Assembly (NCBI RefSeq): GCF_910592395.1
Contig: NC_088313.1
Coordinates: forward strand, 2,792,501-2,856,500
Direction: 5' to 3'
Length of the DNA: 64,000 nucleotides
Source: Lineus longissimus
Taxonomy: Eukaryota; Nemertea; Pilidiophora; Heteronemertea; Lineidae
Below the pieces are notes generated by a model. It worked only from the letters and a program-made list of their open reading frames with translations, had not been told where the DNA came from and searched no databases. Of this stretch, positions 24,512-35,860 are shown piece by piece; within the stretch, counting starts at the first letter, position 1; every line of letters starts with the position of its first letter. A program made the translations under genes and the position numbers.

Positions 24512-26741
24512 CCTGGTTAGAGGAAGTATTTTTCCTCTTTCCAGTCCGGCGACCCTCCGCTTCCCGTCGGAAGGATCCAGCAGGAGCAGGCTGACTAGGC
24601 GGGGTAGGCCTAGGCAGGACCTGCCTGGCGTACGGGATTGAACCCGATGCCTGCTGGGGCCTCTCTATCTTACTAGCGTTAGGTAGAGAGGTCTTGGCCC
24701 TCTGTGTCGCAGTGGGGGCATATAATTTGTCCCAATCTTTCTGTGCTTGAGCCGCCTCTTGTACAGAATCTGCGAACAGGAAAGAACCGTCCATAGGAGC
24801 GGTTCTTAAGGCCCCTTCCAGCTGGAGGGATCTGATGACATTGAGAGAGCCCAGTGCGGCGTCTCTACGGAGTAGGACGCTATTTGCTGCGGTCTTGGCG
24901 GACAGCGCAATAGCGTGCCTAATCGAATGTGACAAGGATGTCACAAGCGATTTTGTGTCATCAGATAGTGACTCATTATCTTTTAGGGATCTGGCTACGG
25001 CCAGGTTAGTGTGCTCTGCGTAGGAGAGCACCGCTAACGTGTTTTTGGCCAGACCCTCTTGTGCTCTAAGGTCTCGGTAAGCCGAGGAGGAGGTCACCCT
25101 AGGCACGAGTTGGTCCAGCTGTACATCGTCCTTTAATATGGAAGTCGATGCTGCAGCTGGACAGCCGGCCGAGCTGACTCGATAATAGTCAGCGCGGTAC
25201 TGCCTAACGGGAGGAAGTTGTGCCGTGAACAACTTCCCCGGTTTACACCAAGCTTCCGGTCCGACTGCCGGAAGGACAGGGATGGAAGTACGTTGGTGGG
25301 CGCCTTGTGAGTCTCTGATTGTACGCTCCAAAAGTTCAGAGACTGCTAACACCGACGGGGAGGGAGGAAGGAATTCAAGTGCCCGAGTGGAGCCTTGAGA
25401 AACCTGTGGATTGGGATCCACTTCCTGTCCCCAGAGTGAAAAGGTCGGTGTTGACAAGGCTGGCAGTTCCGGCGGGGTAGGGCACAGATCCTGCGGGAGG
25501 TACGCTCTGATCAAGGATCTGAGTGTCCTTATATCCGACAGGATACTGGCCTCCTCTGGTGACAGCTCCTCCTGATTGGGGGAGCGGTAGCCTGGCTGAG
25601 AACTCTCGTTCTCAGAAAATTCCTCTAAAATAGAGGAGTCGGATGGTGGGTATCCGATGGGACCAGGCGCACCAGAGGAACAGGAACCCTGCTCCAGATG
25701 GCTGAGTCTATCAGAAAGACCTGCTACCATCTGGATGAGCTGGGACAGTTGCTGTCCCGACTCGGGTTCCGGACCCGACGTGCGGCTTCTCTCAACGACG
25801 GGCGGTTGAGGCGAGGGTGAGCGCATAAGCGAACCCTGGAAGCCGTATGTGCGGGCGAATGGGTCTTCCGGAAGCGGAAGTTGCCCATATTCTGAACTAG
25901 AGTTCAGATGTCCTCTCTGCGTAGCTCGTTCCATGGGAACGACGCCTCTGCTACGAGGAGGGGGTGGCACTTCCGGTTGGTTCCACCCAAGAGGTTGGCC
26001 AACGTAGGAAGGTGCCTGCATTTCCGGTAGGACGAAGTCCGAAACCGGAAATGCCCGTAACTCCTTCGCCGGTATGGAGCTACCGGAAGCCCTTTTAGAA
26101 GGAGGTACGGAGGGCGGAAACGCTGTTACCGAAGACGCATGGCGTTTCGGAGGTGGCGTTATAAGGTCCGGCCCTACTCTACTGTGACCGTGAGGACTGG
26201 GGTTATTTCGCAGTAAAGACTGAGAAAAACCCCCAGTAGAGTCTTCGGTTACTGAAAAACGGGAACCCGCGTCAGTAACCGGAACTGCAATCGGCGGACC
26301 GGAAGCAGGGTGCTCCCGCGGGTACAAAGGGCTTGTACTCGGGGGAGCGGACGACAGGGGAACCGGAAGGTTCCCTGAGGTCCGGGGTATATTAAACCCT
26401 TGGAGACTTATTGGATGTAAGTCTCCCTTGGGACCACAGACATTAATAATGTCAGATCCCGCATCCTTCGCAGCCGCGGCCGGAACCGGAACTCGGCTGA
26501 CGGAAGGGGTGGTGGCGGGAGGTTTGCTAGACCTCCGGGTTATATGCCCGGAAACGGAACCGGAAGAGGGTTTAGGCGTCTTCGCCGCCCGTTTCCCGCC
26601 ACCAGACGCATTCCTTTGTGGTGAGACAAAGGATGCCGTCGGAGGGGTACGCCATATAAAAAATGGTACCAATGACAATAAAAACACTGGGAACCCCAAG
26701 TAGGCCAGAAAGGACGCAATAATTAATGGAAAGGAAAACAT
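24453..26741 (-). CDS. DIRS gag-like protein
   Basis: A 762-codon frame upstream of the RT overlaps it by 59 nt. It is rich in Pro and Ser, with a C-terminal basic tail (GKRKNTSSN, KHSFRPRGAGRKR) and an internal helical part (SLSHSIRHAIALSAKTAA), as in DIRS gag-like proteins. The hydrophobic first 30 residues may lie before the real start. Confidence 0.75.
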   Translation of the reverse strand: MFSFPLIIASFLAYLGFPVFLLSLVPFFIWRTPPTASFVSPQRNASGGGKRAAKTPKPSSGSVSGHITRRSSKPPATTPSVSRVPVPAAAAKDAGSDIINVCGPKGDLHPISLQGFNIPRTSGNLPVPLSSAPPSTSPLYPREHPASGPPIAVPVTDAGSRFSVTEDSTGGFSQSLLRNNPSPHGHSRVGPDLITPPPKRHASSVTAFPPSVPPSKRASGSSIPAKELRAFPVSDFVLPEMQAPSYVGQPLGWNQPEVPPPPRSRGVVPMERATQRGHLNSSSEYGQLPLPEDPFARTYGFQGSLMRSPSPQPPVVERSRTSGPEPESGQQLSQLIQMVAGLSDRLSHLEQGSCSSGAPGPIGYPPSDSSILEEFSENESSQPGYRSPNQEELSPEEASILSDIRTLRSLIRAYLPQDLCPTPPELPALSTPTFSLWGQEVDPNPQVSQGSTRALEFLPPSPSVLAVSELLERTIRDSQGAHQRTSIPVLPAVGPEAWCKPGKLFTAQLPPVRQYRADYYRVSSAGCPAAASTSILKDDVQLDQLVPRVTSSSAYRDLRAQEGLAKNTLAVLSYAEHTNLAVARSLKDNESLSDDTKSLVTSLSHSIRHAIALSAKTAANSVLLRRDAALGSLNVIRSLQLEGALRTAPMDGSFLFADSVQEAAQAQKDWDKLYAPTATQRAKTSLPNASKIERPQQASGSIPYARQVLPRPTPPSQPAPAGSFRREAEGRRTGKRKNTSSNQGGSGPTKHSFRPRGAGRKR

Positions 26742-27225
26742 GCCTACTTGAATTAAACACTATTGCAATGGATCTGAGTCTTGTTCATTACAATAGAGCG
26801 GAGAATAGCCTACTTAACTCTACCCTACCAAGATCAAAATAATGGAGCCGGGTCGACTAAGCTAGCTAAGAAAATGTCTATAATTAAATAGACTGGACAA
26901 TACTAATGCCAAGATTAGTTTGGCGGTCTACGCCGTAGGTGAATGAACCCAAAAATCGTCTAGACTTGGCTGGTTGAATTTGGTTTTAAATCGAATTCAC
27001 GGCAGCTTTGAAAAAACGATGTGCTTCGTAGAAGCACAAGAGTAAAGACTGAATATGGCGGCATGAGATCGGCGCGATCTCGCGGGATCGGTCAGGGCGC
27101 CGCCTGGCGGCCGAGCTGTTAACTCAGTTCTCCCTTTAGAAAATTAAAGGGATACTCTTGTGTTTGAGCCCAAATGGAGTAACATGCAAAAGTGTTCCAT
27201 AGGTAAGTTTGAATGACACAAAATG

Positions 27226-29142
27226 GGTTCTGCAAGGGCAGGTTGTGTGGTCAGGGTCTTTATGGCCAAGTATAAGTGACAGAGCCTTGTGGAGGTATCA
27301 TAACTAAATCCGTTGAACGTGGAATGGTTGATACAGGCTTGCAAACACACCATCTTTCTGCTGCACGTCTCCGATTGCATGAGTCGAGTTGCAGTGGTAG
27401 TTGGGTTGAAAAGTTTCAAGAAGTATTGTTGGCAACCGCGAACTGAAAGTAAGATAAGACGTGCAGTTTACAAACGACTAAGCTTTGCGTAGATTTACCA
27501 GTACACACTCCATGTTAGTACTGCAAACTTGGTCGTATCTGGTATGTCGTGTTGCATATTTGTACCAACACATCTTTCCCGAAACTGAAGGACTATATAA
27601 TTTCAACCACATCTCCGTTTTCGTAGTTTTTAGCCCAATTCTCCTGCACTAAACATGTCTATTGTATAACCATATGCATTGGTATGGGCCACGTTGCTCA
27701 ATATTATAGGCGACAGCATTGCCGTTGCCGGTTCAGGTCCTAACCTTTCATGCCTTTCCCTCGAACGTCTTTAACTACAATCGCCCTCAGGGCTACCTTC
27801 CTGCCTTTAACCCGACGTCCAATGTATATCCTTTTTGTTGAAAGAAAATAGCTACTGTGCTTCCTTACTCCAATCGTCCGCCAATCGTTCAGAGAGACGC
27901 CAAACTGAGTTGCCAAACCGTGATGCGTACCTTTATCACTGTGATAACCAGTGAGATCACCAGCTTGGACCTGTAAAGACATAACAGCTTCACGTAGTAC
28001 AAACACGAGTAGGCAGGGTTGAAAAAGAGGTAAGTAAACACACACACGGCGCACAGGGCGACTGGATCGCCATTAAAAGTTGACATTGATATTGCTGATT
28101 TGCTCACAATGTCATGCGATTGGATATTGTCTCTAGCCCTGCATCTTCTATATTGTTTTTTCAACTCTATACTCTACTTATTAGTAACAAACGACAAGCC
28201 TTTTACTATTGTTTTATTATGAGTGCGGGTCACTTGCAGAGGGTGTATTAAAATCAAAGGAAAAATTATGGCGAGAGAGACCAATTACACGAAACCGTGA
28301 TTGGTCGTAGCAAGCGGACACAAAAGAAGCAGGCAACGAATTTCTTTATTTTATTGGGCGTTAAGCCATGCGAGCACTACGATATAAGGGCCTTATTATC
28401 TTTTTGATTAATGAAGTACCAATACATGATGTACACCGTGTTGGTGTCTTTCCCAGCATGCCCAGCAGATGTTTTCTTGGCTAATATTTGTTACTTCTAT
28501 GTTAGGTGTAAAGGAATAATCCACTTTTATGGTTAACATCTCAAATATGTCATATCGTATCAAAGTACATTGTAATTAGTTTCAATAGACAATCGTTCTT
28601 GACTCCTGACCGATCAAGCAATAGTTTGATATAGAATTCGTGAGTGACAGGGATTCCTGCTGCAGTGGAAAACAAGTCATGGCGTCGATGCGACAGGCAG
28701 ACTACTAAGTATTTAGAAACAAGCAGACAGTAACCTTAAAGGGTATCGAAAACAATGTCTTATTTCCGATCGTAGAGTTTGTAACCTCTGTTGAGTGGAC
28801 CAGGTCGAACGTCCTGGAAACGCCAGGGACGGGTCTGAATATATCCACATAGTACGTTTCGCTGTTGATTTTGTTGTACAGTTGCCATCCGATAACATAT
28901 CCTTCTTCTTTGAACATGTGCGGAGCGGCCAAATGGATGATAACCAAACCGCCGTAGCTGCCGGGGAGAGCAGTCGGTTCCTGTCCCTGAAGATACACAT
29001 CCTTGCAGTTTGGGACGACAGCAACAGTTGGAAAAATATCGAAAAGCAGGAAACACAATGAGGTAATAAAAACTATTGGGTCAATTGCAATTCCACTCTG
29101 GCAGCTTGACAAACTCGTGATTTCTTCATTAGCAATACATAT
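27226..29142 (-). pseudogene. PAN/Apple-domain gene copy 2, interrupted by DIRS
   Basis: Exons 29142-28735, 27970-27745 and 27442-27226 match copy 1 in length and phase. The DIRS insertion falls a few codons before the stop, so translation would run into the DIRS terminal repeat and end about 20 residues later. The ATG used in copy 1 is ATA here, although an additional upstream exon could make that harmless. The protein might still be made with an altered tail. Confidence 0.75.
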
Positions 29143-29544
29143 CTCTGCTAAAATATATAATGCGGCAAAATGGTTCCCTCTCCAAATTGTACTTGGATTA
29201 ATGGATCTTGTATTTCAGAACAAATCTATTCCGGTAAGAAAAGTGATTAATTTAATCCGGTCACATGTTCAGCGATCCCATTCCAATCGGTCATATAAAA
29301 AGGAAGCGTTGATACAATTACTAGTACGGAAACTCTCAAAAGGCACAGTGCACTACAGACGAGCAGAATGAGTAACTCGCTCGCGATCGACTCTTTAGTG
29401 CGAGAGGTTCTATGACCAGTTTCAAGCCAGGACTGAAGACGCTGCTCTTCTGTGAAAGCGCCCGTGAGCAGGATTCTTGGGAGTGGGCGCTATACATTGT
29501 ACAAGACACTAATACTAGTGACTTTCAGCACCGTCAAAACGTAT

Positions 29545-30383
29545 CCAGAAGTATTAAGGTAGCAGGAAAGATAGGGCGTTTGTGATTTCTGAGTCTGAGG
29601 GGGTTGGTGTCTGTTGACTGTGCTTTAAGAGAGACTAGGCATGGCGCTAGTCTCTCTTCAAGCACAGTCAACAGGTATTTGGTCTCACTCTCAGTATTTG
29701 GGTAAGTACAGAATCAAGCCAGCTCAGAGAGCAATGATTGAACGATGCTGTGGACAAGTCCAAGAATACTGCATCAGTCACGACCAACTTCTCATCAGAA
29801 ATCGTCACCACCAGCATATTCAATGTTCAGTTCCAACCTGTACCAGTCCAATGCACGCCTGTCATCCTGTCATGGTCAGCAGTAGTCAGCTTAGCGCGAT
29901 ATGGAACATTCTTCCGAAACTCAAGCGAGGGAAGTCTGCTCATTAGCATATCTCGCGCACTGCTCCTTCTGGTCAAACATCGTAGTGAAATCGTAATGGA
30001 AAACGTCTGGCTTTGCGCCAGACTACTAAGTGAAGAACTAATAGGTAAAGAACTTCTACTTGCGCGAGACTGCTGTGATGAAATTATCATTGCAGAGACT
30101 CCGGTGACGTACACATATATTTTTTACAATCAAAAATGCCCTCAAAAGACGACATGGAATGATTATTTTATTGATATTTCCTACTATATACCTTCCAATT
30201 ATCACTTTATACAAATAGATCGGCGTTAGGTCGCATGCTTTTCTTTCCTGGTGACACTATAAAGCAAAATAGTTGCAACCCCGTAAATGCGCTATAAGTC
30301 CAATAATAAGTGACGGTGACCCGTTATAAATGTTTCGCTAGCTTCGATTTTTTGCCGCTACGCTGCGCTTTGGGCCCTTGCGT
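29545..30383 (-). mobile_element. Unclassified non-autonomous element, copy A
   Basis: An 839-bp insertion is present in unit 2 and absent at the same site in unit 1 (13683) and unit 4 (54183). One end is CCAGAAGTATTAAGGTAGCA, the other GGGCCCTTGCGT. It has no terminal inverted repeat and no clear target duplication. A strong internal hairpin at about 29612-29672 pairs TGTTGACTGTGCTT with AAGCACAGTCAACA. No protein frame is conserved among copies A, B and C. Confidence 0.8.
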
Positions 30384-31354
30384 CAAGTATCCGCATGGAA
30401 AATACGTATGGCGCCTACGGGTAAGTGACACATAAGTAGGACATAAAATTGAGGTTCACCTACGATTTCATCCGTGTGCAATTTGTAAACAGCTGAAGAG
30501 ATACCTGGCAACGCAAAACTTCTAATTTCTCCAAAAAAACACATCAACGTGATCTACAATATTTCTCAAATCATGATATTATAGAGATAGAAGATGGAAG
30601 AGTCTCAATTTAGCTGCAAATGCAAGTTAAATTGTTTAATATCATACGTACTGCTTCCCGCATGGAATATAGTTCTTGCGTTTTTCCGTATACTTACTTT
30701 CCGGTAGCACTTGTCGTGTAAACTACACAAACTAATGACGTCGTTCAGAAGGCGTCACTGCGGATACATTCGCAAGAATGACACCAGGATTATGCTGTAT
30801 GTATCCCTGTACTCCTTTCTGCTACAGGATCCCGTTTGAGAAAACTTCAGCTTCTTCACAGTTTTCGCAGCTGCCCATTTTGGTCTGCGCCTGGTGGGCA
30901 AACATTCTTTATCAACTATTTGAAAACTATATATTGAGAAAAGATCACACAAATATCAAAAAGTGAGATAATTTTGAGGAGAACTACTTTAGCCGATTCA
31001 CTCTGCCACTCGTGCGACCTCGTCATAATCGTCACGTGGTGACGACGAGGATTGATTTTTCAATATGGCGACCTAGAATGGTATTCGAGGGACTACGTCC
31101 GTTCCCTAGCCTTGTTGTCCCAAGTAGCCCAACTGATATTAGTTGAAAATTATACTGCAGATCTGGAGAATAACGACGTTCCTGAGAATTGTCGAGCTAG
31201 TTACTTCGGAAGATCTGGTGAAAACGGATTGTTTTATTGAACGTTGTTGGTATAGTCGAAAGGATGATTTCATGACGAGGATCATCGTAATAATGCGAAC
31301 TGTTGGTGTGATACTGACTAGTCGGATACTGCTGTTATCAATGCCTTATCCTAG
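30384..31354. other. Unit 2 segment between elements A and B
   Basis: This is the unit 2 version of 13684-14664. It contains the candidate exon at 31076-31240 described for unit 1. No recognised family. Confidence 0.5.
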
Positions 31355-32180
31355 ACGCAAGGGCCCAACGCGCCGCGTAGCGGCAAAAAAGCGAAGCTGG
31401 CAAAACATTTATAACGGGTCACCGTCACTTATTATTGGACTTATAGCGCATTTACGGGGTTGCAACTATTTTGCTTTATAGTGTCACCAGGAAAGAAAAG
31501 CATGCGACCTAACGCCGATCTATTTGTATAAAGTGATAATCGGAAGGTATATAGTAGGAAATATCAATAAAATAATCATTCCATGTCGTCTTTTGAGGGC
31601 ATTTTTGATTGTAAAAAATATATGTGTACGTCACCGGAGTCTCTGCAATGATAATTTTATCACAGCAGTCTCGCGCAAGTAGAAGTTCTTTACCTATTAG
31701 TTCTTCACTTATTAGTCTCAATGTCTTGCGCAAAGCCAGACGTTTTCCATTACGATTTCACTATACGATGTTTGACAAAAAGGAGCAGTGCGCGAGATAT
31801 GCTAATGAGCAGACTTCCCTCGCTTGAGTTTCGGAAGAATGTTCCATATCGCGCTAAGCTGACCACTGCTGACCATGACAGACGTGCATTGGACTGGTAC
31901 AGGTTGGAACTGAATGCTGGTGGTGACGCTTTCTGATGAGAAGTTGGTCGTGACTGATGCAGTATCCTTGGACTTGTCCACAGCATCGTTCAATCATTGC
32001 TCTCTAAGCTGCCTTGATTCTGTACTTACCCAAATACTGAGACCAAATGCCTGTTGACTGTGCTTTAAGAGAGACTGGCGCCATGCCTAGTCTCTCTTAA
32101 AGCACAGTCAACAGACACCAACCCCCTCAGACTCAGAAACCACAAACGCCCAACCCTTCCTGCTACCTAAATACTTCTGG
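31355..32180 (+). mobile_element. Unclassified non-autonomous element, copy B
   Basis: This 826-bp element is in inverted orientation to copy A, running from ACGCAAGGGCCC to ATACTTCTGG. It sits directly after CTAG. The empty site is seen in unit 3 near 48654. With copy A it forms a large inverted-repeat pair around 970 bp of host DNA. Confidence 0.8.
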
Positions 32181-33172
32181 GTTCATTTGCTGGCTGCAAC
32201 GCGAGTTGGTCAATAGATGATAGTGATAAATATATAGATGGATGTCGTTTGGAAAGAACGATAATTGCTTCTAAAAAGACCATTCAGTTAATCAATTATC
32301 GGTAAAACTATCTATTGAATTCTAAATTTCTATTTCACTTCAGGTGATCAGGAGGCTCCAGATTCAGACCGAGTTGTTTCTCGCCACAACTGAGAACAAG
32401 ACACTCTAATATTCTTTGTAGTCCTCTTGATCGATGAGCAACGAAAAAAAAACACTACACCCATACCACTAAAATGTGAAACGACATTAATACATGTACA
32501 ATGTAGTTATAGAGATATGAAAAGGTATATGTTCACAAATCAACCGCTCAATGAAGGCAACTGAGTTGGTCATTACCCACCAGCACAGTAGCCAGAATGC
32601 AGTATGGCGGTATATGATAATGAAAAGCCCATGTAACATTATGGTTATGAAGATACAACCCACAGGGATGTTTCATTAAACATAATTATAATAAAAATGT
32701 CGCACAAGAGAAAGACCGTTGTCACTCAACCTCGTTTACCCAGGGGTCATTGCGCGCTCCTGAATGCTAATCAAGTAGACCCCGGATGTAGAGGTTGCAG
32801 CTTGGTGCCACGCTGGCCTGTGGCTGCTGCCGTGATAAATATCATCTGACCCGGAATCATTGCCCTGACCAATCATGGTTGTTATGCTGAAATGGACATC
32901 ATTTTGGTACCAGGCCATAATTACCAAATTTCCGACGACTGCTTTTTTATGGCGGATTGTTGTCAAACTCTAATCATTTGTTCTAACTGGATTCTTTGCC
33001 TGCTTCAAATAAAGCAGCATTGAACCATGTTGGTACAGAGGCCCTGGTCATATCAACACCACTGCTGAGGAAATATCTGAATTCGTTTTGGTCATTATTT
33101 GGAAGGGATACGGAACAATTCAGTAGAGTGTTATTTCTATTCTCCGTGCAAAAATGACGTGTAATTTCTTTT
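32181..33172. other. Unit 2 distal segment
   Basis: This repeats 14665-15655 of unit 1, including the candidate exon after TTCAG at about 32343. It ends at the tandem junction with the truncated LRR exon. No recognised gene. Confidence 0.5.
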
Positions 33173-33223
33173 ATATCAAACAACCACCTAAACATGAAAC
33201 CATGGGCACATTCAGGTATACAA

Positions 33224-34214
33224 TTCAATTCAATTCAAATAAGACTTATATAGCGCAATTATCCAATAACGTTTGATTGCTCGGCTGCGCTTTGAAAACA
33301 AAGTCACCATAATCTCGACTTCAGCACCTTTTTGAAGGTGCTCACAGTTGGAGCATTTCGCACATTCATGTCTAGTCTGTTCCAGAGTTGTGTAGCATAC
33401 ACCACAAAACTTCTGCCACCATATGATGCCAGGCGGTACCTGGGTATTTGGAGCAAACCTAAGTTCTGGGACCTCAGGGATCGGCTGGGTTCATACAGTG
33501 GCACAATATCTGATAGATAGCATGGGGCAAGGTCAGCTTTGCACTTAAACAAAAGGAGTGACACCTTGAAGTCAATTCTTTGAGGAATAGGAAGCCAGTG
33601 TAGCCTACTGAGCACGGGTGTAATGTGCTGGTCACGACGAGTTCGAGTTATTATCCTGGCTGCATGATTTTGTGTAAGTTGGAGTTTGTGCATTAGGTTC
33701 TTGGTAATGCCGGCAAGGAGGCTGTTGCAATATTCCAGTCTTGTTAACACAAGGGATTGGATAAGGAGTTTAGCTGCGCTTTCGGTAAGACTATTGCGTA
33801 TCCGGCCAATGTTCCGAAGATGGTACGTTGCAGATTTTACAACACTATTCACTTGATTTTCCATTGACATTGTTTGATCAAAAAGAACTCCCAGGTTTCT
33901 CACTGGTCCTGTTGTCACTTGGACGTCAATCCCCGCTACTGAGAGGGACTCTATATTGAGACGGTTCAAAGCTTGCTGAGAGCCAGACAACTTTAGTTCA
34001 GTTTTCGTTGGGTTCCCCTTGAGCATGTTCTTGGCTAACCAGTCCTGAATCTTGAGCAGGCAATCCTCTAACTGAACAATTTTCTGCTGTGCTTGCCTAT
34101 TGGCAATGCAACATAGACTTGAGTGTCGTCAGCGAAGCCATGACGTGGGGTAGATAAACTGTCAATCAGGTCGCCAAGTGGTAGGATATAGATAAGGAAA
34201 AGAATAGGCCCAAG
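33224..34214 (-). mobile_element. 5'-truncated L2/CR1-like LINE in the LRR exon, unit 3
   Basis: It has the same 991-bp length and the same insertion point as in unit 2, so it was copied with the unit. A 5-bp target duplication TACAA is intact at 33219-33223 and 34215-34219. A 240-codon frame at 33304-34026 encodes the C-terminal part of the RT protein. Confidence 0.92.
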
Positions 34215-35860
34215 TACAAGCAAGGTACAACACCTTAACCTCACTGGTAACACCCTGGGGGACTTCACTGGTAAAGAAGACTTCAAGGATCTGCCAGAGC
34301 TAAAGGAACTCCGGTCGAATCATTTTTAGATTTCGTTGTATGGCCCCACAGGTCCCCGAAGAGAACTGTTTTCCAAAGATGGACCCTTTTTCTTCCTGCA
34401 CTGATCTCATCCGCATAGGCGCCTTGCAGATCTTTCTGTGGATACTTGGGACCATTGCTGTGGGCGGGAATATCCTCGTACTCCTCCTGAGGATATTGAC
34501 AAAGGAACCAACGACGGCGAACACCACGATCATCACAAGCCTCGCCGTGTCCGACCTCCTCATGGGCGTGTACTTGTACATCATCGCGGCTGCGGGCACC
34601 ACATTCAGGGGGTACTACATCGAGGTTGACTGGACCTGGAGGGAGGGCATCGGATGTAAGATTGCCGGATTCCTCTCCGTCTTATCAAGCGAGGTGTCCG
34701 TCTTCACTTTGACTATCATGTCAGTGGATCGTTTCCTGGTTGTGGTGTTCCCGTTCAGTAAGCAAAAGATCAACTTCAAGAAGGCGAGGATATTGGTGGC
34801 ATCAATATGGATCGTTGGGGTCATTTTAGCCGGTGCAACGTTCTGTGTTGACTACTTGCGACATTCGTACTATTCAAGATCTGGCGTCTGCCTCTCGCTC
34901 CACCTGACATCAGAACCCGCCCCAGGATGGGAGTACTCGGTCGCCATCTTTTTAGGACTCAACCTCGTTGCGTTCATGATCATCGCTGTACTATACACTT
35001 GGATGTACGTCATCATCAAAGGCTCTGTCGATATGATGAAACACAAGACCAGTCGGAAGAAGGGAGAAAACAAGGAACTAGTCGTTGCCCGCAAGATGGC
35101 GCTGATCATCCTGACTGACTTTGCTTGCTGGATGCCCATCATAATTCTAGACGCAAGGGCCCAATGCGCCGCGTAGCGGCAAAAAAGCGAAGCTGGCGAA
35201 ACATTTATAACGGGTCACCGTCACTTATTAGGGTGTTTTCGCACCGATACGCGAAACGCCTACGTGAACGTCTACTCACTGAAAATTGTGTACCTGTGAC
35301 GTATACACATACGCGAGTGAAAGTCGTTTCACGGATAACGTGCGGGCCTTCGTTAAAGCTCTATTATTCAGACGTGCGTTTTTGCTTATAAATGGCCTTT
35401 CATCGTGAATCGAATCCCGAAACTGTTACGTCAGTAGTTTATGCGCACTGTATGACGTAAACCACAGGCCTATAAAGGATGCGCGTCCTATTCGACCGTC
35501 CATTTCGCTGGATAGAGGTGCGTTCTGCACTTGTACGCCCATGGCCTATGGCCCATGGGTATTTCAAAGATGTGTCTGCCACGTTGTCTCTGTGTTGTCC
35601 GAATTTCCCCCCTTTCTTTCGTGTACACCGGCACCGTGGTGGCCCCGGGAAAATCTTCGTTTCTTGCCTATCCTTTCGGTGTTTATATTTCAAGCTCTTC
35701 AACCTAACAGGGGTGTATGGGTGCCCTGATTTATTTGCACCGCGACTCAAGCAATCTGGATATTAGGTAGACAGACTACATGCTATTAGTTTAGATACTT
35801 CATCCACACATGAGATGCCTGCAACCTTTATTTTGCTTTGTTTTCATTTCAGGAGCAATT

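Larger units (their letters stand above)
20673..27225 (-). mobile_element. DIRS-like tyrosine-recombinase retrotransposon, near-complete
   Basis: A 6.55-kb element lies on the minus strand with gag-like, RT/RNase H and tyrosine recombinase frames. Inverted terminal repeats (about 20710-20885 and 27035-27205) are almost identical but have different outermost bases. An internal complementary region at 20934-21029 matches both outer ends joined head to head, the arrangement expected for DIRS replication through a circle. No clear target duplication is seen, as in this group. The uninterrupted site is in unit 1 near 11388, so the boundaries are good to a base or two. Confidence 0.93.

Noticed and set aside
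30755-30952. Minus-strand frame repeated in units (also 14030-14341 and 48056-48253)
   Set aside because: It overlaps a plus-strand open stretch, shows no domain, and its repetition only reflects the duplication of the unit.
31355-32180. Helitron assignment for elements A, B and C based on a CTGG end
   Set aside because: The other end does not start with TC, and the insertions are not between A and T.
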